The notes beneath the pieces were generated by a model that saw only the letters and a list, made by a program, of their open reading frames with translations, had not been told where the DNA came from and ran no database searches. Shown here in pieces: positions 25,141-32,582 of a stretch of DNA of 32,582 bases. The DNA is from Clostridiales bacterium (GTDB lineage Bacteria; Bacillota; Clostridia; Christensenellales; Aristaeellaceae): positions 1 through 32,582 of the forward strand of contig JAAYOH010000017.1 in NCBI GenBank assembly GCA_012520375.1, in the 5' to 3' direction. Both the position numbers and the translations under genes were made by a program. Numbering within the stretch: the stretch's first letter is position 1; each line of letters starts with the position of its first letter.

Positions 25141-25782
25141 ATGGCCCTGATGAACGTCAACCCCACCCGCATGGAGATGAGCCGGCTGAAAGAGCGCCTG
25201 AAGACCGCAGTGCGGGGCCACAAACTGCTGAAGGACAAGCGGGACGAAATGATGCGCCGCTTTGTGGTGCTGGTGCGGGAAAACGCCAGGCTTCGGGCCG
25301 AAGTGGAAAAAGCCCTGTCCGCCGCCCTGGCCGATTTCTCCCTGTGCAGCGGCATCATGGAACCCGAAATGCTGGAGGAAGCCGTGTTGTACCCGGTGCG
25401 CACGGTGAACATTGCGGTGGGACAGGCCAACATCATGTCAGTAAACGTGCCCAAAATCAGCGTGGATGAAGAGAGCCTGGGGGAGATCGTGCTGAGCTAC
25501 GGCCTGGTCCAGACCTCTTCCCAGCTGGACGGCGCCATCGCGGGGCTGGCCAATGTGCTGCCCCAGATGCTCAGGCTGGCGGAGATCGAGAAGACCTGCA
25601 ACCTACTGGCGGACGAGATCGAGAAGACCCGGCGCCGGGTGAACGCCCTGGAATACGTCATGATCCCGGATCTGAATGAAACCATCCGCTTCATCGCCAT
25701 GAAGTTGGACGAAAACGAGCGCGGCGCCCTGACCCGCCTGATGAAGGTGAAAGATATGATCGCCGCGCGGGACCAGGCATAA
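25141..25782 (+). CDS. ntpD: V-type ATPase central-shaft subunit D
   Basis: A 213-aa protein forming the antiparallel coiled-coil shaft of the rotor. The N terminus NVNPTRMEMSRLKERLKTA and the C-terminal helix EKTRRRVNALEYVMIPDLNETIRFI are textbook family landmarks. It starts three bases after the subunit B stop. It is the last ATPase gene; the operon order G/H-I-K-E-C-F-A-B-D is complete, with no subunit missing. Confidence 0.96.
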   Translation: MALMNVNPTRMEMSRLKERLKTAVRGHKLLKDKRDEMMRRFVVLVRENARLRAEVEKALSAALADFSLCSGIMEPEMLEEAVLYPVRTVNIAVGQANIMSVNVPKISVDEESLGEIVLSYGLVQTSSQLDGAIAGLANVLPQMLRLAEIEKTCNLLADEIEKTRRRVNALEYVMIPDLNETIRFIAMKLDENERGALTRLMKVKDMIAARDQA

Positions 25783-25800
25783 AAAGCAACAGGGCTCACA

Positions 25801-25844
25801 GACCCATGGGGTCGGAGGATTTCATGGCATGAGATCCCCCGACC
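25801..25844 (+). promoter_or_regulatory. overlapping alternative hairpins before the phosphonate operon
   Basis: GACCC (25801-25805) can pair with GGGTC (25809-25813). The same GGTC segment can instead form a long stem: GGTCGG (25810-25815), GGAT (25817-25820) and TCA (25822-25824), with TGA (25830-25832), ATCC (25834-25837) and CCGACC (25839-25844). The two folds exclude each other. Only TTT follows, so it may be a weak terminator or attenuator at the end of the V-ATPase transcript. Confidence 0.4.
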
Positions 25845-25890
25845 TTTGACACATAAGCGGGAACCTGGGGACAGGAAGAAAGGGAAGACC

Positions 25891-27897
25891 ATGAAAGCAC
25901 TGATACTGAATTCGGGCATGGGCAGCCGCATGGGGGTACTGACCAGCGAGCATCCCAAATGCATGACCGAGATCTCCAGCCGGGAAACCATCCTGAGCCG
26001 TCAGCTGAACATGCTGGCTGCGGTGGGCATTGCCGATGTGGTGATCACCACCGGGTTGTTCGAGGCGGTGCTGGTCAACTATTGCCACAGCCTGAATCTG
26101 CCCCTGAACTACACCTTTGTGAACAACCCCGCCTTCCGGGAAACCAATTATATCTATTCCATCTACCTGGCCCGGGAACACCTGGACGACGACGTCCTGC
26201 TGCTCCATGGGGACCTGGTCTTTGAAAACGGGGTGTTGGACGAGGTGCTTGCTGCAGAGGGCAGCTGCATGACCGTCAGTTCTACCCTGCCCCTGCCCCA
26301 GAAGGACTTCAAGGCGGTGATTCGGGGACGGTATATCGAAAGGGTGGGGGTGGACTGCTTTACCGACGCCCTGGCTGCCCAGCCCCTGTACAAACTGCGC
26401 CGGGAGGACTGGCGGGTGTGGCTGCGGGAGATCTGCGCCTTTTGCGAGGCGGGAAAGCGCTCCTGCTACGCGGAGGACGCCTTCAACCAGGTATCCGACG
26501 CTTGCCTCATCCGCCCCCTGGACGTTCAGGATGCCCTCTGCGCCGAGATCGACGACCCGGAGGACCTGACCCGGGTGTCCGCCCAATTGAAGGAGATCGA
26601 AGACCGGCTGGTGTACATGTGCTTTTCCACCGACGTGCTCCACAGCGGCCATATTGCCATCATCCGAAAAGCGGTGCGCCACGGCAGGCTGATCATCGGG
26701 GTGCTGTCCGACGAGGCGGTGGCCAGCTTCAAGCGCTTTCCCCTGCTGCCCTTCCAGGAGCGCAAGTCCATCTTTGAGAACATCGCCGGTGTGTATCGGG
26801 TGGTGGAGCAGAAGAGCCTCAGCTACCGGGAGAACCTGGCCCTGTACCGGCCCGACTTCGTCGTCCACGGAGACGACTGGCAGACCGGCTTTCAGAAGCC
26901 GGTCCGGGACGAAGTGGTGGCTGCCCTGGCGGAATACGGCGGCAGGCTCATCGAATATCCCTACGACCGGGATCACAAATACAAGGCCCTGGAAGACCGG
27001 GTCCGGATGGACCTGGCCATGCCGGATATCCGCCGCGCCCGACTGAAAAAAATGCTGGCCATGAAGGGGATGGTCACGGCTCTGGAGGCCCACAGCGGCA
27101 TCACCGGGCTCATCGTGGAAAAGACCGTGGTGTACCGGGACGGCAAAACCTATCAATTTGACGCCATGTGGGTGAGTTCTCTGTGCGACTCCACCGCCAA
27201 GGGCAAGCCGGACATCGAGCTGGTGGATATGACCAGCCGCTTTCGCACCATCGACGACATCATGGAGGTCACCACCAAGCCCATCATCTTCGACGGGGAT
27301 ACCGGGGGACTGACCGAGCACTTCGCGTATACCGTGCGCAGTTTGGAGCGCATGGGGGTGTCCATGGTGATCATTGAGGACAAAACGGGGTTGAAGAAGA
27401 ATTCCCTTTTCGGCGTCGAGGTGGAGCAGACCCAGGCCCCCATCCAGGAATTCTGCGCCAAGATCGCCGCGGGCAAGCGGGCCCAGAAGACCCGGGACTT
27501 CATGATCTGTGCCCGGATCGAGAGCCTCATCCTGGAACAGGGCATGGAGGACGCCCTGACCCGGGCCAGGGCCTATGTAGGGGCAGGGGCCGACGCCGTG
27601 ATGATCCACAGCCGGAAAAAGGACCCGGCACAAATCTTTGAATTTGTGGAGCGGTTCCGGGCCGAGGACAAGGGGACCCCCATCGTGGTGGTGCCCACCT
27701 CTTTTGCCAGCGTCACCGAGGAGGAATTCAAAGAACGGGGGGTCAACGTGGTGATCTATGCCAACCAATTGACCCGCAGCGGCTTCCCCGCCATGCAGCG
27801 GGCAGCCAGAACCATCCTGGAGCACCGCCGGGCCCTGGAGGCGGACGCCCTGTGCATGTCCATCAAGGACATCATCAACCTGATCCCGGAGGAATAG
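25891..27897 (+). CDS. pepM: phosphoenolpyruvate mutase fused to two nucleotidyltransferase-like domains
   Basis: A 668-aa three-part enzyme. Domain 1 (about 1-232) is a LicC/PntC-like sugar-type nucleotidyltransferase: GMGSRM (9-14), HPKCM (21-25), HGDLVF with Asp108. Domain 2 (about 240-378) has the cytidylyltransferase fold signature HSGH (251-254). It seems to lack the ISST-type motif normally near its end; residues 354-368 read IEYPYDRDHKYKALE. Domain 3 (about 385-668) is PEP mutase with DGDTGG (468-473) and the diagnostic EDKTGLKKNS (496-505). It converts PEP to phosphonopyruvate, the entry step to C-P compounds. Fom1 of the fosfomycin pathway has a domain 2-3 layout and makes CMP-hydroxyethylphosphonate. 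AAGGGA precedes the ATG at 25891. Confidence 0.92.
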   Translation: MKALILNSGMGSRMGVLTSEHPKCMTEISSRETILSRQLNMLAAVGIADVVITTGLFEAVLVNYCHSLNLPLNYTFVNNPAFRETNYIYSIYLAREHLDDDVLLLHGDLVFENGVLDEVLAAEGSCMTVSSTLPLPQKDFKAVIRGRYIERVGVDCFTDALAAQPLYKLRREDWRVWLREICAFCEAGKRSCYAEDAFNQVSDACLIRPLDVQDALCAEIDDPEDLTRVSAQLKEIEDRLVYMCFSTDVLHSGHIAIIRKAVRHGRLIIGVLSDEAVASFKRFPLLPFQERKSIFENIAGVYRVVEQKSLSYRENLALYRPDFVVHGDDWQTGFQKPVRDEVVAALAEYGGRLIEYPYDRDHKYKALEDRVRMDLAMPDIRRARLKKMLAMKGMVTALEAHSGITGLIVEKTVVYRDGKTYQFDAMWVSSLCDSTAKGKPDIELVDMTSRFRTIDDIMEVTTKPIIFDGDTGGLTEHFAYTVRSLERMGVSMVIIEDKTGLKKNSLFGVEVEQTQAPIQEFCAKIAAGKRAQKTRDFMICARIESLILEQGMEDALTRARAYVGAGADAVMIHSRKKDPAQIFEFVERFRAEDKGTPIVVVPTSFASVTEEEFKERGVNVVIYANQLTRSGFPAMQRAARTILEHRRALEADALCMSIKDIINLIPEE

Positions 27898-27900
27898 TCC

Positions 27901-28968
27901 ATGCAGAAGATCCTGTGGACCGGGGAGCCGGGGGAGACCCTGTCGGAACTCCTGGAAACTTTGGGGGCTTGCCGTTGCATGCTGGTGTGCGGCGCCTCCT
28001 ACGACGGCCTGGGCATACGGGGCGCCTTCGAAAGAAGGCTGGCCCTGCGCTTTTCCTCTTTTACCCCCAATCCCCTGTGGGAGCAGGTGGAGGATGGAAT
28101 TGCCCTCTTCCGGGAGGCGGGCTGCGACAGCCTGTTGGCGGTGGGGGGCGGCAGCGCCATGGACGTGGCCAAGTGCATCAAGCTCCGCGCCGGAGGCCAG
28201 GCCCTTCCCCTGATCGCCCTCCCCACCACCGCGGGGACGGGCAGCGAGTCCACCCGCTTCGCCGTGGTGTACCGGGACGGGGTCAAGCAGTCCGTGGCGG
28301 ACCCCTGTATCCTGCCGGACTACGCGGTGCTGGCCCCCGGCGTGCTGAAGACCCTGCCCCTGTACCCCAAACAGTGCGCCCTGCTGGACGCCCTGTGCCA
28401 GGGCGTCGAGTCCTGGTGGTCCCTGAACAGCACCGGGGAGAGCAGGGGACTGTCCAAACGGGCGGTGGAGCAGATCCGAAACCATATGGACGGGTACCTG
28501 GCGGGGGACGAGGCGTCCGGTGGGCCTATCCTCGAGGCGGCCAATCTGGCGGGACAGGCCATCAACAGTACCCAAACCACGGCGGCCCACGCCATGAGTT
28601 ATAAACTCACCTCTCTGTATCACATCCCCCACGGCCACGCCGTGGCCCTGTGCCTGCCGGAGGTGTGGCAGCACATGCTGGAGCACCCGCGAGCGTTGCG
28701 GGATCCCCGGGGCCCGGCGCACCTTGAAGGGGTGCTCCGGGACGCAGCCCGTGCCTTGGGCTGCCCGGGCCCGGCGGAAGCCGTCGCCTGGCTGCGGGAG
28801 CTGCCGGACCGGTTGGGGATGGAGCGGCCTGCGCCGAAAAACTGCGAAAAAGAATTGCCTGCCCTCGTCGCTTCGGTGGACCCAACCCGCCTGGCCAACC
28901 ATCCGGCGTCCCTGGGAGAGGCGGATTTTATCGTTCTGTATGGGAGGATCCTGAACCATGGAGCTTGA
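27901..28968 (+). CDS. iron-type alcohol dehydrogenase, probable phosphonoacetaldehyde reductase
   Basis: A 355-aa group III (Fe-containing) alcohol dehydrogenase. The cofactor loop GGGSAMDVAK is at 82-91 and PTTAGTGSE at 108-116. Predicted metal ligands are Asp163, Gln167 (where the usual DALxH motif has His), His230 (TTAAHAMSY) and His244 (IPHGHAV). Similar enzymes (FomC, PhpC, DhpG) reduce phosphonoacetaldehyde to 2-hydroxyethylphosphonate, and the position between PEP mutase and phosphonopyruvate decarboxylase makes that the best assignment. GGAGG precedes the ATG, three bases after pepM. Its 3' end overlaps the decarboxylase start by 11 bases. Confidence 0.87.
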   Translation: MQKILWTGEPGETLSELLETLGACRCMLVCGASYDGLGIRGAFERRLALRFSSFTPNPLWEQVEDGIALFREAGCDSLLAVGGGSAMDVAKCIKLRAGGQALPLIALPTTAGTGSESTRFAVVYRDGVKQSVADPCILPDYAVLAPGVLKTLPLYPKQCALLDALCQGVESWWSLNSTGESRGLSKRAVEQIRNHMDGYLAGDEASGGPILEAANLAGQAINSTQTTAAHAMSYKLTSLYHIPHGHAVALCLPEVWQHMLEHPRALRDPRGPAHLEGVLRDAARALGCPGPAEAVAWLRELPDRLGMERPAPKNCEKELPALVASVDPTRLANHPASLGEADFIVLYGRILNHGA

Positions 28969-30073
28969 TTTCTTGCGGGAATTTGAATTTTTTACCGGCG
29001 TCCCCGATTCCCAGTTGAAGCCCCTGTGCGACCACCTGATGGCCCGCTGCGGCATATGCACGAGGCATATCATCGCCGTCAACGAGGGAAACGCGGTGGC
29101 CCTGGCAGCGGGTTATCACCTGGCCACCGGCAAAGTGCCGGTGGTGTACCTGCAAAACAGCGGCATCGGCAACATCATCAACCCGGTGGCCTCCCTGATG
29201 CACCCCAAGGTATACGGCATCCCCTGTCTTTTCATCATCGGCTGGCGGGGGGAGCCGGGCGTCCATGACGAGCCGCAGCACATTTTTCAGGGGGAAGTGA
29301 CCCTGAAACTGCTGGAGGACATGGACGTCAAAACCTTTGTCATCGGGAAGGAGACCGCCCGGGAAGAGGTGGAACAGGCCCTGGACGCCTTCCGGCCCCT
29401 GCTGGCGGCGGGGGGACAGGCGGCTTTCGTGGTGCGAAAGGGCGCTCTGAAGCCGGGAGACGTGGTCTCCTACCGCAATGGATATTCCATGAGCCGGGAG
29501 GAGGCCATCCGGCAGGTCGTCCGGGCGGCGGGGGAGGACCTGATCGTGTCCACCACGGGCAAGGCCTCCCGGGAATTGTTTGAGATCCGGGAAGCCCTGG
29601 GCCAGGGCCATGGGCGGGACTTCCTCACCGTGGGTTCCATGGGGCACGCTTCCTCCATCGCCCTGGGCCTCGCCCTGAACTGCCCCGAGCGCCGGGTGTG
29701 GATCGTGGACGGGGACGGGGCGGCCCTGATGCATTTAGGGGCCATGGCGCTGCTGGGGAACAATGCCCCGGAGAACGTGGTACACGTAGTCATCAACAAC
29801 GGGGCCCACGAAAGCGTGGGGGGCATGCCCACGGTGGCGGGCAGCATTGACCTGCTGCAGATCGCCCGGGGTTGCGGGTACCCCAACGCCTGCTCGGCGG
29901 ACAGCCTTGATGCTCTGTCCGAAGCTCTCGGGGCGGCGGCCCGGAGAAAGGCTCTGTCCCTCGTGGAGGCTAAGTGCGCCATTGGGGCCCGGGAGGACCT
30001 GGGCCGGCCCACCGCCACCGCTATGGACAACAAGCGGGCTTTCATGGAAAACATCAGGTGCCGAGAGCATTGA
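28958..30073 (+). CDS. ppd: phosphonopyruvate decarboxylase (TPP-dependent)
   Basis: A 371-aa thiamine-diphosphate enzyme that decarboxylates phosphonopyruvate to phosphonoacetaldehyde, the step that pulls the unfavourable PEP mutase reaction forward. It opens with FFTGVPDSQLKPLC (11-24), typical of Ppd. The TPP-activating Glu43 is in VNEGNAVALAAG, and the TPP/Mg motif runs from GDG (252-254) to INNGAHESVGG (about 278-288). Ppd is a short, single-peptide form of the TPP fold, and the length fits. GGAGG lies before the ATG, which overlaps the dehydrogenase gene. No aminotransferase follows; the transcript ends at a strong terminator. Confidence 0.94.
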   Translation: MELDFLREFEFFTGVPDSQLKPLCDHLMARCGICTRHIIAVNEGNAVALAAGYHLATGKVPVVYLQNSGIGNIINPVASLMHPKVYGIPCLFIIGWRGEPGVHDEPQHIFQGEVTLKLLEDMDVKTFVIGKETAREEVEQALDAFRPLLAAGGQAAFVVRKGALKPGDVVSYRNGYSMSREEAIRQVVRAAGEDLIVSTTGKASRELFEIREALGQGHGRDFLTVGSMGHASSIALGLALNCPERRVWIVDGDGAALMHLGAMALLGNNAPENVVHVVINNGAHESVGGMPTVAGSIDLLQIARGCGYPNACSADSLDALSEALGAAARRKALSLVEAKCAIGAREDLGRPTATAMDNKRAFMENIRCREH

Positions 30074-30093
30074 GGCCCCGGGGAAGACGACCC

Positions 30094-30126
30094 AAAAGCC
30101 CCGTTCAGCGGTTTGACGGGGCTTTT
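30094..30126. terminator. bidirectional intrinsic terminator
   Basis: AAAAGCCCCGT (30094-30104) pairs perfectly with ACGGGGCTTTT (30116-30126) around an 11-base loop. The A/T ends supply a T-tract in both directions, so it can end the phosphonate operon (plus) and the rsmC-like/rsuA/glmM operon (minus). Confidence 0.82.
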
Positions 30127-30193
30127 CCTTGAAAAGGATGGGAAAGGGGAGCTGCCGCGGCAGGGTGGACAAAGGGCACGATCTTCGTGGCCT

Positions 30194-30808
30194 TTACGGC
30201 GTCTGCCCTTCTTCCCCCTGGAGGGGATCGCAGCGAAGGATCCGGTAGCCCTTTTTCTTTGCGATGTAACGGGCTTCGGACAGACCGGACAGGAATTTCA
30301 GGGCGGAATCTGCGCCCTGTTGTTTGCGGATGACCAGGAACAGGCTGCCCCCGGGCTCCAGCCGCTTCAGCGCCTCTTCGAACAGGGGATAGAGAAAGGC
30401 TTTGCCGGCGCGGATGGGGGGATTGCTCAGGATGTACTGGAAAAAGCCTTCCATCGCGGCGAACCCGTCTCCCGTCACAACCTGCACGTTGCCGGCTCCG
30501 TTTGCTTTGGCGTTTTCCCGGGCCAGCCCGGCGGCCCGTTCGTTGATGTCTGTGAGGAGAAAGGATGCTTGCGGGTTCAGGAGGGCCATGGGGATGCCCA
30601 GACCGCCCCATCCGCAGCCCATGTCCAGCACCCGGCCCGTCAGGGGAGGCAGGTTCTCGATGAGGATGCGGGTGCCCTCGTCCAGGCCGCCCTTGGAGAA
30701 CACCCCGGAATCGGTGCGAAAACACAAATCGAGCCCACGGACCCGGACCCGGTGAGTGCGGATATCGTGGGGGGTATCCGGCCGGGGGGTGTAGTAATGC
30801 TGGTTCAT
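30194..30808 (-). CDS. RsmC-like rRNA guanine-N2 methyltransferase
   Basis: A 204-aa class I methyltransferase. SAM motif LDMGCGWGGLG is at 61-71 and the catalytic NPP at 129-131 (ILSNPPIRAGK), the pattern of N2-guanine methylases such as RsmC (16S G1207). The lead-in FRTDSGVFSKGGLDEGTRILIE (30-51) is typical of the short Gram-positive RsmC-like (YbxB) form, which lacks the extra N-terminal domain of E. coli RsmC. The ATG at 30808 has GGAGG five bases upstream and overlaps the rsuA-like stop. It is the last gene of a minus-strand operon. Confidence 0.87.
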   Translation of the reverse strand: MNQHYYTPRPDTPHDIRTHRVRVRGLDLCFRTDSGVFSKGGLDEGTRILIENLPPLTGRVLDMGCGWGGLGIPMALLNPQASFLLTDINERAAGLARENAKANGAGNVQVVTGDGFAAMEGFFQYILSNPPIRAGKAFLYPLFEEALKRLEPGGSLFLVIRKQQGADSALKFLSGLSEARYIAKKKGYRILRCDPLQGEEGQTP

Positions 30809-31515
30809 GTATCCTCCAACCCTGTGAGGGCGCACAGAGCGCTGTATTCTTCCGGGGCCAGGGGCCGGAACTGGCCCGGAACCAGAGCTAGATCCAGGGT
30901 CACCGGGCCGATGCGCTCCCGGTGCAAGGACATGACGGGGCACCCGAGGGCGGCGAACATGCGCTTCACCTGGTGATACTTGCCCTCGGCAATCACCAGC
31001 CTGCCCAGGTCCTCCTCCAGGATGGTGAGGGCGGCGGGCCGGGCGGTGAAATCCGACAGGCTGAGGCCCCGGGCCATGGCGTCGATGTGCGCCGGAAGGA
31101 GGGGCCCCTCCACCCTGGCCAGGTAGCTCTTTTCCACGGCGAATCTTGGAGAGATCAGCCGGTGGGCCAGCTGACCATTGGTGGTGAACAGCAAAAGACC
31201 CGTGGTGTCCCGGTCCAGCCGGCCCACGGGGGAGAGGTCCCGCACCCGGAGGGCTTCCGGCAACAGGCCGAATACGGTGGGGAGGCGCCTGTCCTCCCGG
31301 GCCGTCACCACCCCCTGGGGTTTGTGCATCATGAGGTGCAGCGGGCCCCGGGGCAGCACCGGTTCCCCGTCCAGGGTGACCTGCGCGCCGGGGGGGAGGG
31401 GGGATCCGGCTCCCTTGGCCACGACTCCGTCCACCCGCACCCGTCCCCTGGCAATGGCGTCCCGGGCCTGGCTGCGGCTCATGCCTCCGTCGCTCAGGTA
31501 TTTGTCCAGGCGCAC
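30805..31515 (-). CDS. rsuA: pseudouridine synthase, RsuA family
   Basis: A 236-aa enzyme with an S4 RNA-binding domain (about 1-50, MRLDKYLSDGGMSRSQA) and an RsuA catalytic domain. The catalytic Asp101 is in PVGRLDRDTTGLLLFT; MHKPQGVVTA (63-72) and EGKYHQVKRMFAALG are the other family motifs. RsuA makes pseudouridine 516 in 16S rRNA; a paralogue acting on 23S rRNA (RluB/E/F) cannot be excluded. It lies four bases after glmM and overlaps the RsmC-like gene by four (ATGA). Confidence 0.9.
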   Translation of the reverse strand: MRLDKYLSDGGMSRSQARDAIARGRVRVDGVVAKGAGSPLPPGAQVTLDGEPVLPRGPLHLMMHKPQGVVTAREDRRLPTVFGLLPEALRVRDLSPVGRLDRDTTGLLLFTTNGQLAHRLISPRFAVEKSYLARVEGPLLPAHIDAMARGLSLSDFTARPAALTILEEDLGRLVIAEGKYHQVKRMFAALGCPVMSLHRERIGPVTLDLALVPGQFRPLAPEEYSALCALTGLEDT

Positions 31516-31519
31516 GGAT

Positions 31520-32582
31520 TTAGCTTTGCAGCCGCTCGTTCACCACGGCGGCGGTGTCCTTGGCTACCCGCTCGATCAGGGCCTGGTCCAGGCCCTCGGT
31601 CATGACCCGGATCAGGGGCTCGGTGCCGGATGGCCGCACCACGATGCGTCCGTCGTTTTCATTCAGCAGTTTCTTGGCCTTGGCTACCGCATCTTTTATG
31701 ACGGGATCGGTGAAGAAGTTCACCTTGCCCTCGGGGGAGACCGGCACGTTGACCATGCACTGGGGATAGCGATGCATCACCTGCTTCAATTCGCTGAGTT
31801 TTTTGCCCTCCCGCCGCATCAGGGAGAGCAGCTGCACCGCGGTCAACTGTCCGTCTCCGGTGGTGGCAAAATCCCGGAAGACCACGTGGCCGGACTGCTC
31901 GCCGCCGAAGTCGTACTCTTCCAGCAGCATTTCCTCCAGCACATACCGGTCCCCCACCTTGGTGGTGTTGAAGCGGATGCCGTTGGCCTCGCAGAACTTG
32001 ATGAAGCCCAGGTTGGTCATGACGGTGCCCACCACCGTGTTGCGGGACAACTTGCCCCGCTTTTTCATGTCCAGGGCACAGATGGCCATGATCATGTCCC
32101 CGTCCACCAGTTCTCCGTTTTCGTCCACGCACAGGCAGCGGTCCGCGTCCCCGTCGAAGGCCACCCCCGCGTCCAGGCCGTTGTCCACCACATAGCGGGC
32201 CAGGGCCTCGGTGTGGGTAGAGCCGCAGGCATCGTTGATGTTGATGCCGTCCGGCTCACAGAACAGCAGGTGGCATTCGGCCCCCAGCTCGCTGAACAGC
32301 TTCTGGGCGGTCGCACTGGCGGAGCCGTTGGCGCAGTCCACCGCCACCTTCAGCCCTTCCAGGTTGAAGGGCACCGTGCTTTTCAGGTGGTCTACGTAGT
32401 CTTTTACCGCCCCCGTCATGTGTTCCACCTTGCCGATGTCATGTTCCGACGCCAATTTTGGGGTGTACAGGCTGTCCTGCACGATGGCCTCGATGCGCTC
32501 CTCCAGTTCGTCCGCCAGCTTGTACCCCGCGCCCCCGAAGATCTTGATGCCGTTGTATTCGTAGCTGTTGTGGGAAGCGGAG
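31520..32582 (-). CDS. glmM: phosphoglucosamine mutase, 5' end beyond the window
   Basis: The last 353 residues of GlmM, which converts glucosamine-6-phosphate to glucosamine-1-phosphate for peptidoglycan precursors. The visible part begins exactly at the active-site loop SASHNSYEYNGIKIFGG, whose second Ser is the phosphoserine site. The metal-binding FDGDADRCL (sequence about 32120-32155) and the phosphate-binding RPSGTEPLIRV near the C terminus are intact. Only the first roughly 95-100 residues are missing, at the window edge, so this is truncation by sampling and not a broken gene. It leads the rsuA/rsmC-like operon. Confidence 0.95.
   Translation of the reverse strand, partial: SASHNSYEYNGIKIFGGAGYKLADELEERIEAIVQDSLYTPKLASEHDIGKVEHMTGAVKDYVDHLKSTVPFNLEGLKVAVDCANGSASATAQKLFSELGAECHLLFCEPDGININDACGSTHTEALARYVVDNGLDAGVAFDGDADRCLCVDENGELVDGDMIMAICALDMKKRGKLSRNTVVGTVMTNLGFIKFCEANGIRFNTTKVGDRYVLEEMLLEEYDFGGEQSGHVVFRDFATTGDGQLTAVQLLSLMRREGKKLSELKQVMHRYPQCMVNVPVSPEGKVNFFTDPVIKDAVAKAKKLLNENDGRIVVRPSGTEPLIRVMTEGLDQALIERVAKDTAAVVNERLQS

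Noticed and set aside
25846-25874. Promoter for pepM based on TTGACA at 25846-25851
   Set aside because: No acceptable -10 box at 16-18 bp; the sequence there is GGACAG.
25822-29082. A 1086-codon open frame on the minus strand
   Set aside because: It lies opposite three well-supported phosphonate genes, is made of His/Gly/Gln-rich low-complexity translation, has no domain, and results from the GC-rich codon pattern of the plus strand.
25891-30073. Fosfomycin biosynthetic cluster
   Set aside because: Fom1-, Fom2- and FomC-like steps are present, but there is no radical SAM methyltransferase (Fom3) or epoxidase (Fom4). The shared part is the common early pathway to hydroxyethylphosphonate.

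Overview
Organism. The window is a GC-rich bacterial chromosome segment. Nearly every gene has a strong AGGAGG-type ribosome binding site, genes are packed with ATGA-type overlaps, the tRNA encodes its own CCA, and the ATPase is of the V/A type. A DUF4867 protein, a UPRTase and a Clostridia-style GlmM fit a high-GC member of the Clostridia (Bacillota). Solute-binding proteins with plain signal peptides and no clear lipobox are reminiscent of Christensenellales/Aristaeellaceae-like gut lineages. That placement is inference only.

Layout. 1-3.3 kb: tRNA-Leu(GAG) with its own promoter and terminator, a small membrane protein, a J-domain protein, and a DUF4867 + glycerophosphodiesterase pair. 3.4-10.2 kb: a corrinoid island. 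A promoter, cobalamin riboswitch and intrinsic terminator precede two complete substrate-binding/permease/ATPase sets in one transcript, and a lone cbiL-like methyltransferase faces them with its own promoter and a 220-nt structured leader. 10.2-10.9 kb: mostly empty, with one doubtful small ORF. 10.99-14.1 kb: a UgpA-UgpE-UgpB-like glycerol-3-phosphate importer without its ATPase. 14.2-16.5 kb, minus strand: an overlapping operon of an Rmt/ArmA-type 16S rRNA methyltransferase, rsmI and a DnaQ-like exonuclease. 16.5-25.8 kb: upp followed directly by a full V-type ATPase operon (G/H-I-K-E-C-F-A-B-D) whose rotor subunit keeps the Na+-ligand residues. 25.9-30.1 kb: a three-gene phosphonate operon. 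30.1-32.6 kb, minus strand: rsmC-like, rsuA-like and the 3' part of glmM, which runs off the window.

How the genes work together. The most interesting system is the phosphonate operon. PEP mutase makes phosphonopyruvate, a TPP decarboxylase makes phosphonoacetaldehyde, and an iron-type alcohol dehydrogenase is predicted to reduce it to 2-hydroxyethylphosphonate. No aminotransferase is present. The mutase is fused to two different nucleotidyltransferase-like modules, which suggests activation of the product as a CMP-phosphonate for decorating a glycan or lipid. A second notable item is the apparently resident homologue of aminoglycoside-resistance G1405 methyltransferases, translationally overlapped with rsmI. 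The window holds four predicted 16S rRNA modification enzymes in total. The corrinoid island suggests cobamide scavenging under B12 repression, and its codon use looks different from its surroundings.
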